Part shown: in pieces, positions 42,287 through 51,202 of the stretch
Position numbering within the stretch: position 1 is the stretch's first letter
Layout: every line of letters starts with the position of its first letter
Origin: Mesorhizobium_L sp035547755
GTDB lineage: Bacteria > Pseudomonadota > Alphaproteobacteria > Rhizobiales > Rhizobiaceae
NCBI GenBank assembly: GCA_035547755.1
Contig: DASZUG010000037.1
Coordinates: forward strand, 1-64,000
Direction: 5' to 3'
DNA: 64,000 bases
Position numbers and translations under genes: made by a program
Notes under the pieces: model-generated
The model's database searches: none
Told to the model about the DNA's origin: nothing
Seen by the model: only the letters and a program-made list of their open reading frames with translations

Positions 42287-43171
42287 TTAACGGTTTCTCA
42301 GCACGACGCAGGAGCCACCGGCGTTGTGCAGTGCCTCGCAGATCGTATTCGCCTCGCTGCGGCTGTCGGCGCCGATCCTGACGGCATAGATGCCGCGCCG
42401 GCCCATCGGCGTCCGCACCCGGCTGACGACCGGCTCATATTGGGCCAGAAGCTTGGGATAGCGCGCCTTGACGCGCGTCCAGTGCGCCACGGCCGCCGAA
42501 CGGCGGAAATTGCCGGCGACCTGGATCCCCCATGGCTTGATGTTGATACGGGCCATGGGAACGGTCGCCGCCATGATGACCGGCAGCTTGCGGCAGGACT
42601 GCTCGAAGGAAAGCTTGGCGTCCAGAGGCGTGATTGTCGCGTGATGCGAACGATCGGTGAAATTGTCGACCGGTTCACCGAGGATATCCAGCACGTAATC
42701 CTCCGTCTCGATGGGGAGGAAGCCGCCGGACGAAAGCCAGCGCGAAACCCGGTTCTCGCCGGCATTGTAGGCAGCAGCAGCCAGCCCGAGATTGCCGTAG
42801 CTCTTGCGCAATGCCGCAAGATAGACGGCGGAAGCCGGCAGCGCCTGATCGAGATCGAAAGGATCGACCAAGCCGCGCAATTTTGCCGTGCCGGGCATGA
42901 ATTGCGCAATTCCCTCGGCTCCCACCGGACTGACCGCATTGGCGTCGAAGCGGCTTTCCTTCCAGATCAGCCGGGCGAAGAAGGCTCGTGGCAGGTCGTT
43001 TGCGTCGGCTTCCTGCGCGATAAGATCACAAATGTGGCCGATGCTCTTGTCCGCCGCGCGCGGGGCAGCAGGATCGGCGGCGGCATGGCCGATCGATCGG
43101 GCGAGCGCCAGGGCCGTAATAAGGAGAGCCGTGGCAAGATGGCTTTTATTGTGCCGCCGCCGACGCGCCAC
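42287..43171 (-). CDS. Lytic transglycosylase (SLT domain) with C-terminal SPOR-like region
   Basis: A protein of about 294 residues. A basic N-terminus and hydrophobic signal (ALLITALALARSIGHAAA) lead to the SLT domain (about 55-175) with the catalytic Glu in RLIWKESRFDANAVS, GAEGIAQFMPGTA and AAAYNAGENRVSRWL. The C-terminus (about 215-294) has repeated aromatic strands ending GGSCVVLRNR, like a SPOR fold that would bind septal peptidoglycan. GTG 43171 is the only start that gives a signal peptide; it overlaps ispG by 26 bp. Confidence 0.85.
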   Translation of the reverse strand: MARRRRHNKSHLATALLITALALARSIGHAAADPAAPRAADKSIGHICDLIAQEADANDLPRAFFARLIWKESRFDANAVSPVGAEGIAQFMPGTAKLRGLVDPFDLDQALPASAVYLAALRKSYGNLGLAAAAYNAGENRVSRWLSSGGFLPIETEDYVLDILGEPVDNFTDRSHHATITPLDAKLSFEQSCRKLPVIMAATVPMARINIKPWGIQVAGNFRRSAAVAHWTRVKARYPKLLAQYEPVVSRVRTPMGRRGIYAVRIGADSRSEANTICEALHNAGGSCVVLRNR

Positions 43172-44399
43172 GGCCAAACCGCTGCTCGATATAATCGGCG
43201 ACCATCTTCTGGAAGTCTTCCGCGATCGCCGATCCACGCAAGGTCGTCACCTTGCGGCCGTCGACGAAGACCGGCGCGGCAGGCGTCTCGCCCGTTCCCG
43301 GCAGCGAAATGCCGATATCGGCATGCTTGGATTCGCCGGGTCCGTTGACGATACAGCCCATCACCGCGACATGAAGCGCTTCGACGCCCGGATATCGCGC
43401 GCGCCATATCGGCATGTTGTCGCGAATGTCGCCCTGGATCTTCTGTGCCAATTCCTGGAAGACGGTGGAGGTCGTGCGGCCGCAACCGGGACAGGCCGCG
43501 ACGATCGGCACGAATTGGCGGAAGCCCATGGTCTGCAGGAGTTCCTGCGCGACCTGCACCTCGCGCGTGCGGTCGCCACCCGGCTCGGGCGTGAGAGAAA
43601 TACGGATCGTATCGCCGATACCCTGCTGCAAGAGGATACCCATCGCCGCGGAGGACGCAACGATGCCCTTCGTGCCCATGCCGGCTTCCGTGAGCCCGAG
43701 ATGCAGCGCATGGTCCGACCGCTTCGCCAATTCCGCATAGACCGCGATAAGATCCTGCACCTGGCTGACCTTGGCGGAAAGGATGATGCGATCGCGCGGC
43801 AGGCCGATCTCCTCGGCAAGCGAGGCCGATATCAGCGCCGACTGGACGATCGCCTCGCGCGTGACCTCCTGCGCGGTCAACGGCGAACCCTTCTTCTGGT
43901 TGTCGTCCATCAGCCGCGTCAAAAGTTCCTGGTCGAGCGATCCCCAGTTCACGCCGATCCTGACCGGCTTGCCATAGCGGATCGCCATTTCGATGATGGC
44001 GCCGAACTGCCGGTCGCGCTTTTCCCGGAAGCCGACATTCCCCGGATTGATGCGGTATTTGGCAAGCGCTTCCGCACAGGCCGGATGCTCGGCGAGGAGC
44101 TTGTGCCCGATATAATGGAAATCGCCGATCAGCGGCACGTTGACCCCGAGCCGGTTGAGGCGCTCCCTTATGCGCGGAACGGCGGCCGCGCTCTCGTCGC
44201 GATCGACCGTTATGCGAACAAGTTCCGAGCCGGCGCGATGGAGCGCCGCGACCTGCGCCACGGTCTGGTCGACGTCCGCCGTGTCCGTATTCGTCATCGA
44301 CTGGACGACGACGGGCGCATCGCCGCCGACCATGACGCCCCCGACATCGACGGCGACGGATCGTCTGCGCGGGAAGGGAAGAGGCTGATAATCTGTCAT
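43146..44399 (-). CDS. ispG: 4-hydroxy-3-methylbut-2-enyl diphosphate synthase (IspG/GcpE)
   Basis: A 417-residue iron-sulfur enzyme of the non-mevalonate isoprenoid pathway. The 4Fe-4S ligands are the paired Cys of VAACPGCGRT and the Cys of VMGCIVNGPGE; the TIM-barrel part starts with VGGDAPVVVQSMTNTDTADVD split over two strands. The length is normal for bacteria without the plant insertion. Its 3' end overlaps the next gene by 26 bp, which couples it to the transglycosylase. ispA lies about 3.4 kb away. Confidence 0.97.
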   Translation of the reverse strand: MTDYQPLPFPRRRSVAVDVGGVMVGGDAPVVVQSMTNTDTADVDQTVAQVAALHRAGSELVRITVDRDESAAAVPRIRERLNRLGVNVPLIGDFHYIGHKLLAEHPACAEALAKYRINPGNVGFREKRDRQFGAIIEMAIRYGKPVRIGVNWGSLDQELLTRLMDDNQKKGSPLTAQEVTREAIVQSALISASLAEEIGLPRDRIILSAKVSQVQDLIAVYAELAKRSDHALHLGLTEAGMGTKGIVASSAAMGILLQQGIGDTIRISLTPEPGGDRTREVQVAQELLQTMGFRQFVPIVAACPGCGRTTSTVFQELAQKIQGDIRDNMPIWRARYPGVEALHVAVMGCIVNGPGESKHADIGISLPGTGETPAAPVFVDGRKVTTLRGSAIAEDFQKMVADYIEQRFGRGASAAAQ

Positions 44400-44493
44400 G
44401 GGATCGAACTCGCGGTGCTGCCTGTCGGTCGAAATGGATCACATGCACCCGGATTTCAATAAACGTCGCCGCTCATTCGAACAAGGATTTTGG

Positions 44494-44994
44494 CTACGAA
44501 GCGGGCACGAGCATCCTGCGCAACGTGCCGTCCTTCAGCCAGAACTGATGGAAGAGCGCCGCCGCCGCATGAATGGAGATCAGGATGATGAGAAGCGGCT
44601 TTCCCCAGGAATGGATGTCACCATAGGGATCGCCGAGATAATAGCCGAGCAGGCCGAGCACGGGCATCGCCAGGAGGACGACATAGAAGAGTGCGTGGCT
44701 TGCCGCCGCGGCCTTTTTCATCCAGTGCGGTCCTGATGCTCCGGGCAGCGGCACCTTTCGGCTAAGCCGGAGCAGGAGGCGCAGAAGGACAAGCGCGAGA
44801 ATCGCAAGGCCGACCCAATAATGATAGGCCGCCCAGGACCGGACGGACGCGCCGATCGGCAGGCCGCGATGCTGGAGATGCAGAAAATGCGACATGCTGT
44901 CGCCAAACACGAGCTGGAACAGAACGAGCAGCGCGATCAGCCAATGCAGAAGGATCTGTGATGCGGAGTAGCCGGAACGGAAAGGGGAAGCCAT
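44494..44994 (-). CDS. Cytochrome b561 family protein
   Basis: A 166-residue membrane protein with four helices. Histidine ligands for b hemes are in LLHWLIALLV (helix 1), AAYHYWVGLAI (helix 2), ASHALFYVVLL (helix 3) and ISIHAAAALFHQFW (helix 4), matching the CybB-type di-heme quinol oxidoreductase pattern. Such proteins move electrons from quinol. ATG 44994 follows GGGGAAG; a longer frame to 45042 is possible. A perfect 15-bp palindrome (45043-45057) lies 49 bp upstream. Confidence 0.9.
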   Translation of the reverse strand: MASPFRSGYSASQILLHWLIALLVLFQLVFGDSMSHFLHLQHRGLPIGASVRSWAAYHYWVGLAILALVLLRLLLRLSRKVPLPGASGPHWMKKAAAASHALFYVVLLAMPVLGLLGYYLGDPYGDIHSWGKPLLIILISIHAAAALFHQFWLKDGTLRRMLVPAS

Positions 44995-45042
44995 TTGATT
45001 TCTCTTGGCGTTGAAAGCAGGATAGGCTGAGACCGTCATAAC

Positions 45043-45057
45043 TTGGAATCGTTCCAA
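45043..45057. promoter_or_regulatory. Perfect palindrome between cytochrome b561 and SDR genes
   Basis: TTGGAA TCG TTCCAA, 6-bp arms and a 3-nt centre, lies between divergent genes. It resembles the sites of Fur/Irr-type or MarR-type repressors but matches no consensus I can claim. Confidence 0.4.
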
Positions 45058-45197
45058 TTTATGGCATCCATCGGAATAGGACGATAGCGCTCGCCGCCAG
45101 CCCCCATGCGCATCGTTCGATCTGTTCCGGTTGACGCGCCGCCGGACCTGTGTGAAGGCTGCTGCACTGCACAATGACCGAGCGAAGGGAAGGCGCC

Positions 45198-45980
45198 ATG
45201 GATAATGTCAGAACAGCTGTCATCACCGGCTCGAATTCGGGCATCGGGCTGGCGATTGCCCAGGCATTGGCCGGCGTCGGGCACAATGTGGTGCTGAATT
45301 CCTTCACCGACAGCAAGGAGGATCATGCGCTGGCGGCGGAAATCGGCAGGAAGAACGGCGCCGATGCCATCTATATCAAGGCCGATATGACGAAGCCGGA
45401 AGAATGCCGGCAACTGATCGAAAAAGCCGCCGATCGCTTCGGTTCGGTGGACATTCTCGTCAACAATGCCGGCATCCAGCATGTCGCGCCTGTCGAGGAA
45501 TTCCCCACCGAAAAATGGGACGCGATCATCGCCATCAATCTGACTTCGGCATTCCACACCACGGCGGCGGCGATCCCGCATATGAAGAAGGCGGGCTGGG
45601 GACGGATCATCAATATCGCCTCCGCGCACGGTCTCCGCGCATCGCCATTCAAGTCGGCCTATGTCGCGGCGAAGCACGGCATCGTCGGCTTCACCAAGAC
45701 GGTGGCGCTGGAAGTGGCCGAGCACGGCGTCACCTCCAATGCGATATGCCCGGGCTATGTGCTGACCCCTCTGGTCGAAGCGCAGATTCCCGACCAGATG
45801 AAGGCGCATAACATGGACCGAGAGACCGTCGTCCGCGACGTGATGTTGGCAAAGCAGCCGACCAAGGAATTCGTCACCGTCGAGCAGGTCGGGGCGCTGG
45901 CCGTTTTCCTCGCTTCGGAAGCCGCGGCTTCCATCAACGGCACGCCCGTTTCCATCGACGGGGGTTGGACCGCCGAATAG
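45198..45980 (+). CDS. bdhA: 3-hydroxybutyrate dehydrogenase (SDR family)
   Basis: A 260-residue short-chain dehydrogenase. The Rossmann motif GSNSGIG, the NNAG motif, catalytic Ser in IASAHGL, YVAAK (Tyr and Lys) and the C-terminal GTPVSIDGGW are visible, and NNAGIQHVAPVEEFPTEKW is typical of D-3-hydroxybutyrate dehydrogenases. It would oxidise 3-hydroxybutyrate to acetoacetate with NAD, for poly-hydroxybutyrate turnover. ATG 45198 follows AAGGGAAGGCGCC. No PHB synthase lies nearby. Confidence 0.9.
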   Translation: MDNVRTAVITGSNSGIGLAIAQALAGVGHNVVLNSFTDSKEDHALAAEIGRKNGADAIYIKADMTKPEECRQLIEKAADRFGSVDILVNNAGIQHVAPVEEFPTEKWDAIIAINLTSAFHTTAAAIPHMKKAGWGRIINIASAHGLRASPFKSAYVAAKHGIVGFTKTVALEVAEHGVTSNAICPGYVLTPLVEAQIPDQMKAHNMDRETVVRDVMLAKQPTKEFVTVEQVGALAVFLASEAAASINGTPVSIDGGWTAE

Positions 45981-46116
45981 GTCTAAAAACGCGCCTGATT
46001 TCCGGGCCCGACAATATCTGCTAGAATGGATGGTTGGCTTTGAGGCCGAGTTCCTGGGGGGCCTCATCGTCGATCATGCGTTCTTCTATTCGGGAGGAAA
46101 TAAGGGGGAACCGGAA

Positions 46117-46275
46117 ATGACGCTCGGCACCATCCTTCTCATCATATTGATCCTCATCGTACTCGGCTCCATTCCGACATGGCCCTATTCGCGGGGCTGG
46201 GGATACGGGCCATCCGGCATCGTCGGCATCATCCTCGTCATCGTCATCATCCTGATCCTCGTCGGCAGGATTTGA
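46117..46275 (+). CDS. DUF3309 small membrane protein
   Basis: A 52-residue protein with two hydrophobic helices joined by SIPTWPYSRGWGYGPSG, the DUF3309 signature. Members are common in alphaproteobacteria, and often belong to stress regulons, but I find no EcfG-type motif upstream here. The ATG at 46117 follows GGGGGAACCGGAA; an upstream in-frame start at 46030 lengthens the protein with no family match. Confidence 0.85.
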   Translation: MTLGTILLIILILIVLGSIPTWPYSRGWGYGPSGIVGIILVIVIILILVGRI

Positions 46276-46296
46276 AGGCGGCGTTTTTCGGATGTT

Positions 46297-47253
46297 TCAG
46301 GCGGCTTTCCTCGCGGAAAGCGGCGCAATCCCGAGTTCGGCGATCGCGTTGACGACCGCCGTCCCGAGCGGCGTGTGCGGCACCTGCCCGATTATTCCGG
46401 CCAGCCGGCCCGGCGCCAATCTGTGGGCTTCGAAACGCAGATAGGCCATGGAGAGGATGGCGCGCCACATCGAATTGAACGGGCTGCCCAGCCGAAGCAC
46501 CCACCAGGGCATCGACTGCAGATAGAGGCATTCCCCCATTGCGCTTTGCGCCGCCGCCTTCATTTCCAGATCAGTGACGGCATGGCCGGCGAAATTGAGG
46601 TTCTCGAAAGCGCCGAGTTTCTCCTGATTGTCCGCCAGGGCGACGAAAGCACGCGCAAGATCGGGCAGATAGGCCCATTCATGGACGAGATCGATCTTGC
46701 CCGGCGCTGTATAGATGCCTTTCGGGAGCTTTGAAGCCACCACGAGATCGAACCACGAGCCAGTCCCCTTCCCGCCGAAGAAATCGCCGGCGCGCAGAAT
46801 GGCGGTTCTGACGCGGCCGGCGTCGGCTTCGCGCCGGAAAAGCGCCTCCATGGCGACGCGGATGCGGCCCTTTTCGGTGGTCGGATGCTGGGGCGTCTCC
46901 TCCGTCAGCACGGCGGGGATCGGCGAGCCGAAATTATAGACCGTACCGGGGAAAAAATGATGCGCGCCGGCGGCGGCACAGGCCGCCATGACGTTTTCGG
47001 CCATCGGCAGGCAGGACGTCCAGTCCGAGTAGATTGGGCTCAACCCGTTGAAGACGATCTCCGATCCAGCAACGGCGGCGATGAGCGCATCTTGGTCGAG
47101 CGCATCGGCGATGGCGATTTCCGCGCCGGCGAGTTCGGCTGGAATCCTGCCGTCGCGCGTGACCGCCCGCACGTCATAACCCGCATCGAGAAAGGCCTTG
47201 GCGATGGCGCGGCCGATACGGCCCTTCGCACCCAGAACGGCAATCCGTGTCAT
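46297..47253 (-). CDS. NAD(P)-binding epimerase/NmrA-like protein
   Basis: A 318-residue atypical short-chain dehydrogenase. The N-terminal nucleotide loop is VLGAKGRIGRAIA and conserved positions include NGLSPIYSDW and a FFPGTVYNFGSPI strand. The active-site YxxxK is not clearly present, as in NmrA and sugar-nucleotide-like sensors, so it may be regulatory or act on an unidentified substrate. It is divergent from a LysR gene and is probably the regulated target. Operator-like palindromes lie between them. Confidence 0.8.
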   Translation of the reverse strand: MTRIAVLGAKGRIGRAIAKAFLDAGYDVRAVTRDGRIPAELAGAEIAIADALDQDALIAAVAGSEIVFNGLSPIYSDWTSCLPMAENVMAACAAAGAHHFFPGTVYNFGSPIPAVLTEETPQHPTTEKGRIRVAMEALFRREADAGRVRTAILRAGDFFGGKGTGSWFDLVVASKLPKGIYTAPGKIDLVHEWAYLPDLARAFVALADNQEKLGAFENLNFAGHAVTDLEMKAAAQSAMGECLYLQSMPWWVLRLGSPFNSMWRAILSMAYLRFEAHRLAPGRLAGIIGQVPHTPLGTAVVNAIAELGIAPLSARKAA

Positions 47254-47296
47254 TTCTAATCTCCATAATCGGATGTTGACGATCGGAATATCGCGC

Positions 47297-47354
47297 ATTC
47301 AAAATCGGATTTGAATTGACAGAATACGAGCCATTGATATTCAATAATGAATAT
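47297..47354. promoter_or_regulatory. Two LysR-type operator palindromes in the divergent region
   Basis: The first is ATTCAAA-6 nt-TTTGAAT (47297-47316) and the second ATATTCA-ATAA-TGAATAT (47337-47354). Both share ATTCA/TGAAT half-sites. The second ends at the base before the LysR start codon, which fits autoregulation; the first is closer to the oxidoreductase gene. Confidence 0.65.
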
Positions 47355-48245
47355 ATGCAAGATCTGGACTGGAATCTCATCAAAGCTTTTCTCGCGGTTG
47401 CCCGGACCGGCAGCCTCTCCGCCGCGGCGCGGATGCTCGGCGCCAGCCAGCCGACGCTCGGCCGCCATATCGCCGAACTGGAGACCGTGACGGGACTGGT
47501 TCTCTTCCGGCGCGGCCGTGCCGGCTATGAACTGACGGAAAGCGGCATCGCGCTGATGGCGCGCGCCGAGGAGGTTGCCGACCGGGCGACGGCTTTCTCC
47601 CGCCTGGCGCTCGGCCAGACGACGGAAACCGTTTCCGGCACGGTCCGCATCGCCGCGAGCGAAATCGTTTCGGCCTATGTGCTGCCTCGGATGCTGGAGC
47701 GCTTCCTCCACGACGAACCGTCGATCGAGATCGAACTGGTGGCGAGCAATCAGGTGGAAAACCTGCTCAGGCGCGATGCCGATATCGCGATCCGCATGGT
47801 CGAGCCCGCGCAACTCGATCTCATCGCCCGGCATGTCACGGACATACCGCTGGTCGCCTGCGCGGCGAAATCCTATCTCGCCGGACGCACCGCGCCACGC
47901 ACGCTTGCCGATCTTGCCGGCCACGAACTCGCCGGCTTCGATCGCGGCGCCGACATCATCGCCGCCTTCGGCCGATACGGCCTTAACGTCGACCGGCACG
48001 CCTTTCGTTTCCGTTGCGACAACCAGATCGTCTTGTGGGAAGCGGTACGCGCGGGGAACGGCATCGGCTTCGGCCAGGAACCGCTCGCCCGCCGCGATCC
48101 GGCGATCGAGATCATCCTGCCCGACCTGAAGCTGCCGTCTCTACCCGTCTGGCTCGCAATGCACCGCGACGTGCGCAACTCGGCGCGCATCAGGCGGGTA
48201 GCGGATTTCCTCCACGCCGAGCTGAAGCGCTATGCCTCGCTTTGA
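47355..48245 (+). CDS. LysR family transcriptional regulator
   Basis: A 296-residue LTTR. The helix-turn-helix is near residues 15-40 (TGSLSAAARMLGASQPTLGRHIAELE split across it) and the rest is the periplasmic-binding-like effector domain. It is divergent from the epimerase-like gene at 46297, the classical LTTR arrangement. ATG 47355 places the HTH at the family position; the effector is unknown. Its 3' end overlaps the MFS gene by 16 bp. Confidence 0.92.
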   Translation: MQDLDWNLIKAFLAVARTGSLSAAARMLGASQPTLGRHIAELETVTGLVLFRRGRAGYELTESGIALMARAEEVADRATAFSRLALGQTTETVSGTVRIAASEIVSAYVLPRMLERFLHDEPSIEIELVASNQVENLLRRDADIAIRMVEPAQLDLIARHVTDIPLVACAAKSYLAGRTAPRTLADLAGHELAGFDRGADIIAAFGRYGLNVDRHAFRFRCDNQIVLWEAVRAGNGIGFGQEPLARRDPAIEIILPDLKLPSLPVWLAMHRDVRNSARIRRVADFLHAELKRYASL

Positions 48246-49408
48246 AAAGGCGGCCGGTCTGCGGCGCGCGCCAGCCCGGCAAAGAGGAAGACAATGAGAA
48301 GCAGCAAAGGCAGCGCCGTGAAGACGGCGGCGAAACCGAAATGGCCGCCGGCAAGCCCGATGATCGACGGGGCGAAGAGCAGCCCGGCATAGCCCATCAG
48401 CGTCACCGTGCTGATGCCCGCGCCCGCCGAAAGACCCTCCTGGTTTCCAGCCGTCGAGAAGGCGATGGGCACCATGTTGGCGATGCCGAAACCGGCAAGC
48501 GCGAAGGCCGCGATCGCCAGCATGGGATCACGTAGGAGGCCGGCGCCGAGCATCGCAAGGGCGGCGAGAAGGCTCGATATCCTAAGCGTCATGACGGCCC
48601 CGTAAAGATTGCGCAGCCAGTCGCCGGCGAAACGCGTCAAGGCCATCGTCCCCGAAAAGGCGGCAAAGGCGAAGCTCGCGGCGGCGATGCTCGCGCCCCT
48701 CTCCTGTTTCAGGTAAAGCGCCGCCCAGTCCAGGATCGCGCCTTCCGGCACCATGGAAAAAAGCGCCATGATCCCGACCAGATAGATGGCGGGTTTGCGC
48801 GGCAGCGAGAGGCGAAGCTTGCTTTTGACGGCGAGCGAGTGCTCCGAAATCATGCCACGGACGGCGACCGTCGCGATGAGAGCGGCGATAATCGTCACGG
48901 CAATGGCGTGGCCGACGGAACCCCAATGCTCGACGACCAGACCGCCAAGCCCGCCGCCGGCGAAGCCGCCGAGGCTCCAGAAGCCGTGGCAGGAAGAGGT
49001 GACGGCGCGCCCGAGCCGCCGTTCGACCTCGACCGCATTCGCGTTCATGGCCACATCCATGCCGCCGACCGTCGCACCGAAAGCGAAAAGCGCCAGCGCG
49101 GCGAGCGGCAGGACTGGCGAAAGCACGATGAAGAGCAGGCCGAACACGGCATAAGAGGCGAAGGCGCCGGCGACCCGTTTCGAACCGAACCTGCCGAGCA
49201 GATGGCCGCACCACATCATGGAGGAAATAGCGCCGGCGCCAAAAAGGAGAAGCAGCAGACCGAGCGTGAAGCTCGTCAGGTGGAACCGCCCGAGCAACAG
49301 GGGAATCTGAGGCACCCAGCTTCCGACGAGGAAGCCATTGGCAAAAAAGACGCCGGCAACGGACCATCGCCCTCGGCGGAGAACGGAAAAAGGCTGACTG
49401 GCGTCCAT
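48230..49408 (-). CDS. MFS transporter
   Basis: A 392-residue transporter with about 12 helices. It begins with a basic N-terminus and FFANGFLVGSWVPQIP, and has the family's cytoplasmic loop LGRFGSKRVAGAFAS between helices 2 and 3 and a MDVAMNANAVEVERR stretch near helix 5. The pattern resembles the YbjJ-type MFS group. The substrate is unknown. ATG 49408 was chosen over a long upstream frame. It converges on the LysR gene. Confidence 0.88.
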   Translation of the reverse strand: MDASQPFSVLRRGRWSVAGVFFANGFLVGSWVPQIPLLLGRFHLTSFTLGLLLLLFGAGAISSMMWCGHLLGRFGSKRVAGAFASYAVFGLLFIVLSPVLPLAALALFAFGATVGGMDVAMNANAVEVERRLGRAVTSSCHGFWSLGGFAGGGLGGLVVEHWGSVGHAIAVTIIAALIATVAVRGMISEHSLAVKSKLRLSLPRKPAIYLVGIMALFSMVPEGAILDWAALYLKQERGASIAAASFAFAAFSGTMALTRFAGDWLRNLYGAVMTLRISSLLAALAMLGAGLLRDPMLAIAAFALAGFGIANMVPIAFSTAGNQEGLSAGAGISTVTLMGYAGLLFAPSIIGLAGGHFGFAAVFTALPLLLLIVFLFAGLARAADRPPFQSEA

Positions 49409-49643
49409 GCACGGGTCCCTAGAAATTAAATCGATTAGATAGCTCTGCTCCAGCCAAAAGCAAGGAAACTTGTTCCGGTACAGGATCGCCTTCCAAGTCA
49501 CTGATTTGGCCTATCTCAGCCGAGGCGGACCAAGCCTGTAATTCAAATCGGGGTTCTGGCCAAGGCAGCCAGATCGACAAGAAATCTGTCCAACAAAAAC
49601 AATCTGGGATAAGCAGCATTGTGGCATCCGGAACAAGGTGTCG

Positions 49644-51092
49644 ATGCAGGAAAGCAGCTACATCGCCTGGTTTTTGGTCGGGCTTCATATCGCGCTCCAG
49701 GTTCTTTTCATTGTGAGGGCGCTTCTGAGGACCCATCGGGAGCCGTCGGCCCGCATGGCCTGGGTGCTGGCGATCGTCACCGTACCGGTCGTCGGCATCG
49801 TGGCTTACGTCCTGTTCGGCGACACCAATATCGGCCGACGCCGGATCGCCCGCATGCGCGCGGCGCTGAAGAGACTGCCTTCCTTCCATGATTTCGGGCC
49901 GAGCCACAATGCGGACGACCCGATGCCGGAACGTTACGAGTCGCTGTTCAAGGTCGGGCACTCGATCAGCCTCTATCCAGCGGTTGGCGGAAACCAGGGC
50001 GCTCTGCTTGCCGACTCGGATGCGGCCATCGACGCGATGGTCGCCGACATCGATGCGGCAACCGACCATGTGCATGTGCTCTTCTATATCTGGCTCGTCG
50101 ACAATAACGGCGTGAAGATGATCGCCGCATTGAAGCGCGCCGCCGAGCGGGGCGTGACTTGCCGCGTCATGGTGGACGACATCGGCTCGCGCGCCCTCAT
50201 CCGCTCGGTGCATTGGCGCGACATGGCCTCGGCCGGCGTAAAGCTGGCGATTGCGCTCCCGGTCGGCAACCCATTGCTGCGGCCGCTCAAGGGGCGCATC
50301 GACATGCGCAACCACCGCAAGATCGTCGTCATCGACAACCGCATCACCTATTGCGGCAGCCAGAACTGCGCCGATCCCGCCTTCGCGATAAAGGCGCGCT
50401 ACGCGCCCTGGGTTGACGTGATGGTGCGCTTCAAGGGCCCGATCGTCAGGCAGAACCAGCACCTTTTCGCCAGCGACTGGATGGGACATGTGAATGAGGA
50501 TCTGAGCGGCCTTTTGCGCCATTCCGAAGAGGAGAGGGATCCTGGCTTCACGGCGCAGGTCATCGGGACTGGCGCGACGACACGCTATTCCGCCATGCCG
50601 GAGATGTTCGTCTCCCTGATGAATGCCGCGACGCAGGAATTGGTCATAACCACTCCCTACTATATCCCAGACGAACCGATCCAGGCGGCGCTCTGCGCCA
50701 GCGCTCATCGCGGCGTGGCGACGACGGTGATCTTCCCCAGGCACAACGATTCATGGTTCGTCGCGGCGGCGAGCAGAAGCTATTACAGGGAACTGCTGGA
50801 GGCCGGCGTCCGCATCTTCGAATATCCTCAGGGCCTGTTGCACGCCAAGACGCTTACCGTCGACGGCGAAATAGGCCTCATTGGCTCGGCCAATGTCGAC
50901 CGCCGCAGCTTCGAACTCAATTTCGAGAACAACATTCTTTTTTATGATCCCGCACTTGCCGCCGATATCCGGGGGCGTCAGCAAAATTATATCGACGCTT
51001 CCCGAGCGGTGAACCTCGACGCGGTCAAGGAATGGTCGCGGCCAAGAAGGCTGCTGAACAACGCCATGGCGATGATCGGGCCGCTGCTTTAA
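49644..51092 (+). CDS. cls: Cardiolipin synthase (phospholipase D family)
   Basis: A 482-residue membrane phospholipase-D-type synthase. Two N-terminal helices (about 8-60), then two HKD motifs: MRNHRKIVVIDNRITYCGSQN (split) near residue 222 and LHAKTLTVDGEIGLIGSAN near residue 400. It would condense two phosphatidylglycerols to cardiolipin. ATG 49644 has AAGGTG 6 nt upstream; GTG 49638 is an alternative. Confidence 0.95.
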   Translation: MQESSYIAWFLVGLHIALQVLFIVRALLRTHREPSARMAWVLAIVTVPVVGIVAYVLFGDTNIGRRRIARMRAALKRLPSFHDFGPSHNADDPMPERYESLFKVGHSISLYPAVGGNQGALLADSDAAIDAMVADIDAATDHVHVLFYIWLVDNNGVKMIAALKRAAERGVTCRVMVDDIGSRALIRSVHWRDMASAGVKLAIALPVGNPLLRPLKGRIDMRNHRKIVVIDNRITYCGSQNCADPAFAIKARYAPWVDVMVRFKGPIVRQNQHLFASDWMGHVNEDLSGLLRHSEEERDPGFTAQVIGTGATTRYSAMPEMFVSLMNAATQELVITTPYYIPDEPIQAALCASAHRGVATTVIFPRHNDSWFVAAASRSYYRELLEAGVRIFEYPQGLLHAKTLTVDGEIGLIGSANVDRRSFELNFENNILFYDPALAADIRGRQQNYIDASRAVNLDAVKEWSRPRRLLNNAMAMIGPLL

Positions 51093-51202
51093 CTGTTGCC
51101 AATTCAAGCCGTGCGGCGAGGGGCCGGGCCCCGGGCCACTCAACACCTTCGCCGAAGGCATATATATCCGCATAGAGACGCTCCCACCAAGGATCTTCGA
51201 TA

